In this document: piece after piece, positions 1 to 5,234 of the stretch
Numbering within the stretch: the first letter of the stretch is position 1
Layout: each line of letters begins with the position of its first letter
DNA from: Planctomycetaceae bacterium
GTDB lineage: Bacteria; Planctomycetota; Planctomycetia; Pirellulales; Pirellulaceae
DNA length: 7,923 nt
NCBI GenBank assembly: GCA_002685655.1
Contig: NYXM01000015.1
Coordinates: forward strand, 8,251-16,173
Direction of reading: 5' to 3'
Program-made: the position numbers and the translations under genes
Notes under the pieces: model-generated
What the model saw: the letters and a program-made list of their open reading frames with translations, nothing else
What the model was told of the DNA's origin: nothing
Databases searched by the model: none

Positions 1-1414
1 CTTTTGAACTGCCACTGGTCTTCGGCGATCGAAGGGTAACCTTCGACGACGCCACACCGCGACGTCTCAAGCGAGACGAAGGCACATCGCTGTCGATGTC
101 GATGCTAAATATGCTACTGTCGCCGCGAGACAGCGTTTCATTGATGATCTCGACTTCCGGCGGATCGTCCAGTCCTATCGTGGTCATCGGTGCCGTCAAT
201 GGTTCTTGATCCGCCAGTGTGTCGCTCAACGAGATCGGTGTCAGTAGCGGCTCGTCTGGCTCGGCAGGTAGGGCTTCGACAATCGGTTCGTCTTCCGTGG
301 CTAGTGATCCGCCGACCCCCGCCGACCCCTCAATGACTGTCGTAGTCTGTTTGATTAAACCGCCGTGCGCTGCGTGCCCTTTGCCGATCAACCAGTTTGC
401 GAGTTGGTCGGCGATTTCGCTGCAGGCCATTTGCCGGTCCTGCGGCTCTTTTTGGATCATCTTGGTACAGATGTCGGCGAGCTCTTGCGGGCAGTCCCCA
501 CGTTCCTCACAAAGCGGTTTAGGCATCTGAGTTTGATGCAAAGCGATCCGTTGGGCCAACGTCCCTTCGTTGAAGGGAGGGTGTCCGGTCAACAGAAAGT
601 ACATGGTGCAACCGAGACCGTAGATGTCTGCGCGGTGATCGACTTCGTGACTGTTGAGTGCTTGTTCCGGTGCCAAATAATCCGCGGTGCCGAGCACATT
701 TTCGTTGTGGGCAATCGTCAACGAATCAAAGTCAGATTCCGAGAACAGCGCGAGCCCCAAATCCAGAACCTTCAAGACACCATTTGGATCGATCAGCAGA
801 TTGGCAGGCTTCACATCACGATGGATCAGATTGTTTTCATGGGCATTTGCCAGACCGACGGCCGCCTGCGCGATGTAATTGGCCACCAACTCAGGTGCCA
901 TCGGCCCCTCAGAGGTAACCAACGTCTGCAGGTCATTACCGTCGACAAACTCCATGACCAAATAGTGCTGATTACCTTCATTGTCGACATCGTAGGCCCG
1001 CACAATATTCGGGTGGTCCAGTGACGCCGTCGCGCGGGCTTCCAAATGAAATCTCGCCAGGTAAGACGAATCTCCAACCCTGCTGCGGGGCAGTACTTTA
1101 ATTGCCCGCTTCTGGTTCATCAGCACGTGCTTCGCCAAATACACGCTGCTCATGCCACCCGTGCCCAAATGATCAAGCAATTTGTACTTGCCGAGATAGA
1201 AGCCCTTGCTCTTGCCCCTCATCAGTTTCTCGACTTGCCACGACGTGAGCAACTCGGCGTTTACCAGATGAGCGGCAACGAGCGCAGCGTCGGAGGGTAG
1301 GTTCCCACCTTCCTGCGCCTTCAATTCGAGCAACGATTTCTTCAACTGGTTCTCAGGAACCAGTTGGCTGCGTTGGACGAATTCAAGAAACTTTCTAACG
1401 CTAAGCTTCACCAT
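1..1414 (-). CDS. Ser/Thr protein kinase, PknB-like (3' end beyond window)
   Basis: The minus strand reads as one open frame of 471 codons from an ATG at 1414 to the left edge, so the C-terminus is missing. Residues 1-72 form the N-terminal extension common in planctomycete kinases, ending in [14 protein letters not shown]. The kinase domain (about 77-345) has a glycine loop [12 protein letters not shown] (83-94), the ATP lysine in AIKVL (K106), the alphaC glutamate E125, catalytic [10 protein letters not shown] (198-207, D200), DLG instead of DFG (218-220) and the APE motif (248-250). The third loop glycine is Ser; the catalytic residues are intact, so activity is likely. Residues 372-445 are an acidic, Pro-rich linker followed by a basic patch (RLRRR); in this family a membrane segment and sensor domain often follow, but they lie outside the window. 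No clear Shine-Dalgarno precedes the start. It is divergent from the glutaredoxin operon. Its substrate and signal are unknown. Confidence 0.93.
   Translation of the reverse strand, partial: MVKLSVRKFLEFVQRSQLVPENQLKKSLLELKAQEGGNLPSDAALVAAHLVNAELLTSWQVEKLMRGKSKGFYLGKYKLLDHLGTGGMSSVYLAKHVLMNQKRAIKVLPRSRVGDSSYLARFHLEARATASLDHPNIVRAYDVDNEGNQHYLVMEFVDGNDLQTLVTSEGPMAPELVANYIAQAAVGLANAHENNLIHRDVKPANLLIDPNGVLKVLDLGLALFSESDFDSLTIAHNENVLGTADYLAPEQALNSHEVDHRADIYGLGCTMYFLLTGHPPFNEGTLAQRIALHQTQMPKPLCEERGDCPQELADICTKMIQKEPQDRQMACSEIADQLANWLIGKGHAAHGGLIKQTTTVIEGSAGVGGSLATEDEPIVEALPAEPDEPLLTPISLSDTLADQEPLTAPMTTIGLDDPPEVEIINETLSRGDSSIFSIDIDSDVPSSRLRRRGVASSKVTLRSPKTSGSSK
1343..1366. repeat. perfect inverted repeat inside the kinase gene start
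   Basis: Two perfectly complementary 10-nt arms (1343-1352, CAACTGGTTC; 1357-1366, GAACCAGTTG) flank a 4-nt loop. It covers kinase codons 17-24 (QLVPENQL), about 50 nt into the message. It would form a strong RNA hairpin close to the start codon. Confidence 0.8.
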
Positions 1415-1661
1415 TGGTTGGTAAACCGTTTGCCACCATGAGTGGACATGCGCGATTCGAAGGAGACGCCCGCGCGGACCCAACCGACGGCGCACCTGTC
1501 AATTCGTGTCACGTTGCAAAATGAACCGGACGACAGTTCAACTCTAAAACTATCACACAGCCGCGTTAGATTCCAGTTTCGAACTGCCACACAACAATGG
1601 TGGGACAATTCGCGACACGAGTAGCTCCTATTCCTATTGGGTTGCGTCAATTCGTTCCTTG

Positions 1662-1690
1662 TTGACGATTGTGCGACAGCTCCCGATAAT
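1662..1690 (+). promoter_or_regulatory. sigma70-type promoter of the grx-transferase-thiO operon
   Basis: A -35 box TTGACG (1662-1667) and a -10 box GATAAT (1685-1690) are separated by exactly 17 nt; each matches the consensus at 5 of 6 positions. Transcription would start near 1697, giving a leader of about 150 nt before the ATG at 1850. This also argues against the longer in-frame reading that begins at 1637, upstream of the promoter. Confidence 0.6.
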
Positions 1691-1713
1691 TGCCTCAGAC
1701 GCAAGTTGGATTA

Positions 1714-1739
1714 TGGCCAATTGGCCTGCAACAAGGCCA
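1714..1739 (+). repeat. palindrome with alternative pairing in operon leader
   Basis: GGCCAATTGGCC (1715-1726) is a perfect 12-nt palindrome about 18 nt downstream of the predicted transcription start. Its second half, TGGCC (1722-1726), can instead pair with GGCCA (1735-1739) over an 8-nt loop, so two mutually exclusive structures are possible. It could be a dyad operator or a leader RNA element, or chance. Confidence 0.45.
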
Positions 1740-1836
1740 CACTGAGAAGCAGGTGCAAGGTCTTGGGGTCAAAGTCACGAAGAAATGCAAAGCGATTCTC
1801 GGATTCGACCACGCACGCCCTCCCAGACGCCGCGAA

Positions 1837-1841
1837 GGAAG
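1837..1841 (+). promoter_or_regulatory. ribosome binding site deciding the glutaredoxin start
   Basis: GGAAG lies 8 nt upstream of the ATG at 1850 and supports this start over the longer open frame. Confidence 0.6.
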
Positions 1842-1849
1842 ATTGCAAG

Positions 1850-2083
1850 ATGGCGACGCCAGACTCGGTGCTGTACACCCGAAAGGGGTGCCATTTGTGC
1901 GACGATGCTCACGCAGAGTTGGTTCGCCATGGCCTGACGCCGCGAGTGGTCGATATTGATGAAGACCCCGAATGGACCGAACGGTACACGGAATGTGTGC
2001 CAGTGGTTTGGATTGAGGGTCGCGAACGTTTTCGCGGCCGAGTGAATGCCGTGCTGCTGAAACGTCTCATGCGTTCGCTGTGA
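1850..2083 (+). CDS. glutaredoxin-like thioredoxin-fold protein (DUF836 type)
   Basis: This 77-residue protein is the size of a single small glutaredoxin domain. The first beta strand (SVLYTRKG) leads into a CHLC redox motif (C14-C17) with DDA after it, then VDIDED (34-39) and VP at 50-51, which supplies the cis-proline expected opposite the CxxC. CHLCDDA is characteristic of the glutaredoxin-like PF05768/DUF836 family, whose members are probably thiol-disulfide exchange proteins; their targets are mostly unknown. It is predicted cytoplasmic, with no signal peptide. The frame stays open upstream to 1637, but the ATG at 1850 is chosen because GGAAG (1837-1841) sits 8 nt before it and the CxxC then falls at the usual distance from the N-terminus. 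It is the first gene of the three-gene operon, with 22 nt to the next. Confidence 0.85.
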   Translation: MATPDSVLYTRKGCHLCDDAHAELVRHGLTPRVVDIDEDPEWTERYTECVPVVWIEGRERFRGRVNAVLLKRLMRSL

Positions 2084-2105
2084 CACCTCCCAGGCGCGAC
2101 AGATC

Positions 2106-2777
2106 GTGAATCAGCTTGGCATGTTTGCGAAATACTGGCTCCCCGGCACCGTGAAGACGCGGCTGGCACGGTCGATCGGTGATGACAAAGCGAGCCAACT
2201 CTATCACCATTTCGTGATAACTCTGTTGGCACGATTTCAAGAACTGGGAGATCGCCGTGTTCTTGCCTACAGCCCCATTGAACGGCGCGCAGAGTTCGCT
2301 GCAGTCACTCCCGCGGCTTGGGAATTGATCCCACAATCGTCAGGTGACCTGGGCCGGCGCATGAATCGGTTCTTTGATTCTCATCTCGTTGGGCACGAAG
2401 ACCGAGTCGTCTTGATTGGGACTGATAGCCCAACAATGCCCGCCCAGTACATCGATGAGGCGTTTGCAGTCCTGCAGACCCATCCTGTCGTTCTGGGTCC
2501 GTCGCGCGACGGAGGATACTACCTGGTGGGTGCTGCAGGCCAAGTGCCACCAATCTTTGCGGAGATCGACTGGAGCACGCCGTCGGTTTGGCAGCAAACC
2601 GTCGACCGGCTCAGCAGTGCCGGTTGCCGGTTCGCGGAATTGCCGCTTTGGTCCGACGTAGATGATCTGGCAGATCTGGCACGGATAGCTGACGAGTTGA
2701 CGCAACTCACGCAGGCCGATCCGACCTGGACGAGCTTGTACTCTCACGTTCAGACAGCACTAATGGATGTGTCATGA
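2106..2777 (+). CDS. TIGR04282/DUF2064-family transferase (GT-A/nucleotidyltransferase-like)
   Basis: The protein has 223 residues, normal for this family. It begins with a nucleotide-binding signature QLGMFAKYWLPGTVKTRL (3-20), then SGDLGRRM (79-86), the metal-site motif LIGTDSPTMP (103-112, D107), GPSRDGGYYLVG (131-142) and IDWSTPSVW (154-162). This pattern matches the family annotated as TIGR04282 (arsenosugar biosynthesis or rSAM/selenodomain-associated transferase 1), related in fold to CofC and MobA. The real substrate here is unknown; no radical-SAM or arsenic gene is nearby. The GTG at 2106 is preferred to the ATG at 2121 because the first beta strand (QLGMFAKY) needs those residues, though no good ribosome site is visible. 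It follows the glutaredoxin gene by 22 nt and its stop overlaps the thiO start (ATGA), implying translational coupling. Confidence 0.88.
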   Translation: MNQLGMFAKYWLPGTVKTRLARSIGDDKASQLYHHFVITLLARFQELGDRRVLAYSPIERRAEFAAVTPAAWELIPQSSGDLGRRMNRFFDSHLVGHEDRVVLIGTDSPTMPAQYIDEAFAVLQTHPVVLGPSRDGGYYLVGAAGQVPPIFAEIDWSTPSVWQQTVDRLSSAGCRFAELPLWSDVDDLADLARIADELTQLTQADPTWTSLYSHVQTALMDVS

Positions 2778-3892
2778 CGATCGATTGCCTGATCTTGGGC
2801 GGGGGCGTCATCGGCCTTTCGATTGCCTATCAGCTTTCTCACGAAGGAAAACGCATTCGAGTGATCGACCGCAGTCGCCCCGGACAGGAAGCTTCCTGGG
2901 CAGGCGGGGGAATCCTCCCCCCCGCAAATCTACAAACCGCCGTCCACCCGCTGGAAAAGTTGCGAGGATTGAGCCACCAGTTGCACCCGGTGTGGTCTGA
3001 ACAGCTCCGCGCGGAAACCGGAATTGACACCGGTTTTCGCCGTTGTGGTGGGCTGTACCTGGCCCGAAGTCCGGGCGAAGCTGCTTCGCTTCACGCGCTC
3101 GCGGCGTCACTGGCGGAAGTGGAAATCGAAATGAACCGCATCACCGCAGCCGAAGTTGGCGAAATCGAACCAGCCTTGCAGCCGCTGGCCGATTCGGGGC
3201 ATTTGGTAGCCGTGTACCGGCTTCCTGATGAATCTCAGCTACGCAACCCACATCATCTGCAAGCACTCGTTGCCGCCTGCCAACAGCGCGGCGTCGAAAT
3301 CACTGATCATGTTGAAGCGACCGACTTTAATATCAACGCGGGGAGAATCAACGGTGTCGTAACGACGACCGGTACGCTCTCGGCAGATCAGTATTGTGTC
3401 ACGACGGGTGCCTGGACGTTTTCGCTGTTGAGCCGCCTTGGCATCAAGACTGGCATTTTGCCGATTCGTGGTCAAATTGTGCTTTTCCGAGCTCCGCACC
3501 GTGTTTTCACCCACGTTCTAAACGAAGGGCCACGGTATTTGGTCCCCAGGGATGACGGGCGAGTCATTGTTGGTTCGACCGAGGAAGAAGTTGGTTTCAA
3601 CAGGCAGACAACTGCCGTGGAGATCCAGGAACTAACGGATCTAGCCTGTCGCATCGTGCCGGATCTGAGCAATGCCTGCGTTGAAAAGACCTGGGCAGGC
3701 TTGCGTCCCGACACGTTTGATGGATTTCCATATATTGGCTCCGTACCGGATCTGCCAAATGCGTTTGTCGCCGCTGGCCATTTTCGTAGCGGGCTTCATA
3801 TGTCCCCCGGGACTGCATTGGTGATCTGTCAACTGATGCGAGGTGAGACGCCGGAAATCGATCTGTCGCCTTTCCGGGTGGGTCGTGGTTAG
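2774..3892 (+). CDS. thiO: glycine oxidase ThiO (FAD-dependent, thiamine biosynthesis)
   Basis: ThiO oxidises glycine with O2 to dehydroglycine (iminoacetate) and H2O2, supplying the imine for thiazole formation by ThiG. The 372 residues match the family length. The Rossmann FAD motif GGGVIG (9-14) is followed by an acidic residue ending beta-2 (D32) and the ASWAGGGILPP segment (40-50). The DAO-fold C-terminus has RYLVPR (254-259), GSTEEEVGF (267-275), TWAGLRPDTFDGFPYIG (306-322) and GHFRSGLHMSPGTA (335-348). As I recall the Bacillus subtilis enzyme, its glycine-binding residues Tyr246, Arg302 and Arg329 correspond to Y255, R311 and R338 here, all with the same offset of nine. It is the last gene of the operon, overlapping the transferase by 4 nt; thiS and thiG are not in the window. 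Another amino-acid oxidase of the DAO family is possible but less likely. Confidence 0.9.
   Translation: MTIDCLILGGGVIGLSIAYQLSHEGKRIRVIDRSRPGQEASWAGGGILPPANLQTAVHPLEKLRGLSHQLHPVWSEQLRAETGIDTGFRRCGGLYLARSPGEAASLHALAASLAEVEIEMNRITAAEVGEIEPALQPLADSGHLVAVYRLPDESQLRNPHHLQALVAACQQRGVEITDHVEATDFNINAGRINGVVTTTGTLSADQYCVTTGAWTFSLLSRLGIKTGILPIRGQIVLFRAPHRVFTHVLNEGPRYLVPRDDGRVIVGSTEEEVGFNRQTTAVEIQELTDLACRIVPDLSNACVEKTWAGLRPDTFDGFPYIGSVPDLPNAFVAAGHFRSGLHMSPGTALVICQLMRGETPEIDLSPFRVGRG
3011..3040. repeat. inverted repeat inside thiO
   Basis: Arms at 3011-3021 (GCGGAAACCGG) and 3030-3040 (CCGGTTTTCGC) pair over 11 positions with a single G-U, around an 8-nt loop. It lies in thiO codons 80-89 and would form a stable hairpin in the mRNA. 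Confidence 0.7.
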
Positions 3893-4203
3893 ACCCAAGT
3901 GTCGCAAGCGACGCAACTACAAGTGGCCTGCCTTTGGTCGCAACACCCGAGTTGCAAGACTGCGCGGATGCCAGGACGACATTTCCTCCGGAACAAACGC
4001 GAGAACCAGCTGTTTCCGTGGTGCTACGAAAGCGCCCAAATCCCCAATCGGCGTGGTCCGAGGTCGCTGTAAGTTCACCAACTGAACTCATAAGTTGTTT
4101 ATCACACGTGACTTAGAATGTTCACTAGCGTGTCCAGGGTCTCGCCCTCTAGATTTGAGTCAGTGTTTTAACGGCTGCGGCCTTGACCGTGTTTCTCTTC
4201 ATC

Positions 4204-4246
4204 AACGGAATGTAGATCGGGTGACGTGACCTCTGAACGGAATGTA
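4204..4246 (+). repeat. 11-nt direct repeat pair upstream of the HELGH gene
   Basis: AACGGAATGTA occurs at 4204-4214 and again at 4236-4246, a 32-nt period (about three helical turns). Between the copies is GTGACGTGAC (4221-4230), and GTCAC follows the second copy. The arrangement resembles a regulator binding region about 50-90 nt before the next start. Confidence 0.4.
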
Positions 4247-4283
4247 AGTCACTGCGGAAACGCGGAGAATTTACGACCAGTTC

Positions 4284-4288
4284 GAGGT
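4284..4288 (+). promoter_or_regulatory. ribosome binding site deciding the HELGH protein start
   Basis: GAGGT sits 6 nt before the ATG at 4295 and favours it over the in-frame GTG at 4226. Confidence 0.55.
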
Positions 4289-4294
4289 AATCCC

Positions 4295-5002
4295 ATGACA
4301 CGACGCTCACCTGCGAACCGCAAGCAGCGTACCTCCCACAAGCACGCTGGCCCAAGTTCGCGCAATCGCCTGCCGAAATCAACACGGACAGCTTCGAAGC
4401 TCGGCAAACGAGCCCGAGGAACGGGTCTGAACAACCATACTGCGTACGAACCGCCTGAAGACTGGCACGCACCGCAGGATGTCGAGGATTCCGCTGACTA
4501 TCGAATCGTCGTGCAAAGCGCCGGGCCGGGTTACTCGCATGTCGTGACGGAGAGACAGATCCGCAGACGTTTGGCTCAACTTCCTGAATGGATGTTGCAT
4601 CCTCTACATACGATCCAGCTGAGCCGTATGACTCGCAAGAAACGGTCGTTTCCCTGCTATGGGATGCAATGGGGAGCGACGCTGTACTTGTATCCAATCG
4701 AAGCCAGCTTGGTCGAGTACTTCAACCGACCGCCGCGGCCAGCAGAACATAACGAAACGAGGCAGTTTGGGGGGCGCTGGGTCCAACATTCTTCGTCGCT
4801 TTGGACATTGGTTTGGACTGAAACGTCGATTCGCAACTTCTACCTCAACAACATCTTGATCCACGAACTGGGGCATCTTCTTGACGATCGCAACACAAGC
4901 TACCGTGATCGCGAGCGATACGCCGAGTGGTTTGCCGTTGAGCACGGTCTTCGACCATCGAAACGGCAGCGAGCGGCGCGGCGTCGGTCAGGACGTCCAT
5001 AG
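4295..5002 (+). CDS. putative zinc metallopeptidase-like protein (HELGH), very basic
   Basis: I do not recognise a named gene. From the ATG at 4295 it has 235 residues. Residues 1-42 carry 14 Lys/Arg and no acidic residue, probably disordered; the C-terminus (from about 219) is again rich in Arg and Lys. Between them is a folded domain with strands around YGMQWGATLYLYP (122-134) and the helix NNILIHELGHLLDD (185-198) containing HELGH (190-194), the classic zincin zinc site. Thirteen residues on comes ERYAEWFA (207-214), which resembles the ExxANxFA signature of ImmA/IrrE peptidases with Asn replaced by Glu; E207 or E211 would be the third zinc ligand. There is no signal peptide, so it is likely cytoplasmic. 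The basic tails suggest binding to nucleic acid or another polyanion, which is inference. It stands alone, with gaps of 402 nt before and 232 nt after. Substrate unknown. Confidence 0.8.
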   Translation: MTRRSPANRKQRTSHKHAGPSSRNRLPKSTRTASKLGKRARGTGLNNHTAYEPPEDWHAPQDVEDSADYRIVVQSAGPGYSHVVTERQIRRRLAQLPEWMLHPLHTIQLSRMTRKKRSFPCYGMQWGATLYLYPIEASLVEYFNRPPRPAEHNETRQFGGRWVQHSSSLWTLVWTETSIRNFYLNNILIHELGHLLDDRNTSYRDRERYAEWFAVEHGLRPSKRQRAARRRSGRP

Positions 5003-5234
5003 CAGGGGTTGATTGCGAATTCGGTTCGTGGGCGAGTACAACTGGCTCGGGTAAGCGTTCATCAAAGGGCTTCGTCTTCCCGGTACCGCGTAGTTCGGCC
5101 AGATCGTACAATGGAATTGCCCTCGTCGCTTGTGCCTCAACTCGTTTTGACAGCTCGAGTTGGGCTCTTTTGTGCTGCGAGTTGAAACGGCCCACATCTG
5201 CTCTTAGCGATCACATCTGAAAGGCATTTTGGCT
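5003..5234. promoter_or_regulatory. intergenic region with dyad (5136-5164) and TTGACA
   Basis: A nine-pair stem with one G-U (5136-5144 with 5156-5164; core CAACTCG / CGAGTTG) encloses an 11-nt loop and is followed by CTCTTTT. It could be a terminator for the HELGH gene. A perfect -35-like TTGACA (5147-5152) lies inside the loop, but the -10 that would go with it is poor, for example TGTGCT at 5171-5176. It might instead be an operator over the promoter of the diheme gene. The sequence cannot decide between these. Confidence 0.35.

Larger units (their letters stand above)
1415..1849. other. divergent intergenic region, no gene seen
   Basis: This 435-nt gap separates the leftward kinase gene from the rightward glutaredoxin operon. 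Short open frames exist on both strands but their translations look random and none has a ribosome site. It holds a good rightward promoter (1662-1690) and a palindromic leader (1714-1739). No equally good leftward promoter for the kinase was found: a TTGACA on the minus strand at 1498-1503 has no matching -10. Confidence 0.6.
3893..4294. other. intergenic region, no gene or clear terminator seen
   Basis: This 402-nt gap follows thiO. A short hairpin GTCGCAAGCGAC (3901-3912) lies just after the stop but has no T-run, so it is at best a weak terminator. The open frames here have random-looking translations. Near 4114-4119 there is a TAGAAT without a matching -35. A repeat cluster at 4204-4250 precedes the next gene. 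A GTG in frame at 4226 would extend the next protein by 23 residues, but the ATG at 4295 has the better ribosome site. Confidence 0.5.

Noticed and set aside
365..1024. Plus-strand open frame of 219 codons.
   Set aside because: It lies opposite the kinase domain, whose reading shows all the family motifs; the plus-strand translation has none.
1697..1849. Possible TPP riboswitch in the operon leader, prompted by thiO and a CTGAGA at 1742.
   Set aside because: The other conserved part (a CCTGATC-like strand and the final GGA segment) is not present in order, so the match is a single hexamer.
2906..2925. G5 and C7 runs forming a GC hairpin, possible slippage site in thiO.
   Set aside because: The runs encode the conserved WAGGGILPPA segment of ThiO, and the frame is intact on both sides.
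3597..4091. Minus-strand open frame of 164 codons.
   Set aside because: It is mostly antisense to the conserved C-terminus of thiO, with no recognisable motif and no ribosome site.
4149..4697. Minus-strand open frame of 182 codons.
   Set aside because: It is antisense to the HELGH gene, with Ser/Arg-rich random composition typical of a shadow frame.
4845..5195. Minus-strand open frame of 116 codons (GTG start at 5195) whose first 60 residues look fairly protein-like.
   Set aside because: It needs a GTG start without a ribosome site and overlaps the well-supported HELGH gene antisense for about 158 nt. Its second half looks like a frame shadow.
5229..5234. TTG start two codons before the diheme protein ATG.
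   Set aside because: ATG at 5235 gives a normal signal peptide, and nothing supports the rarer TTG.
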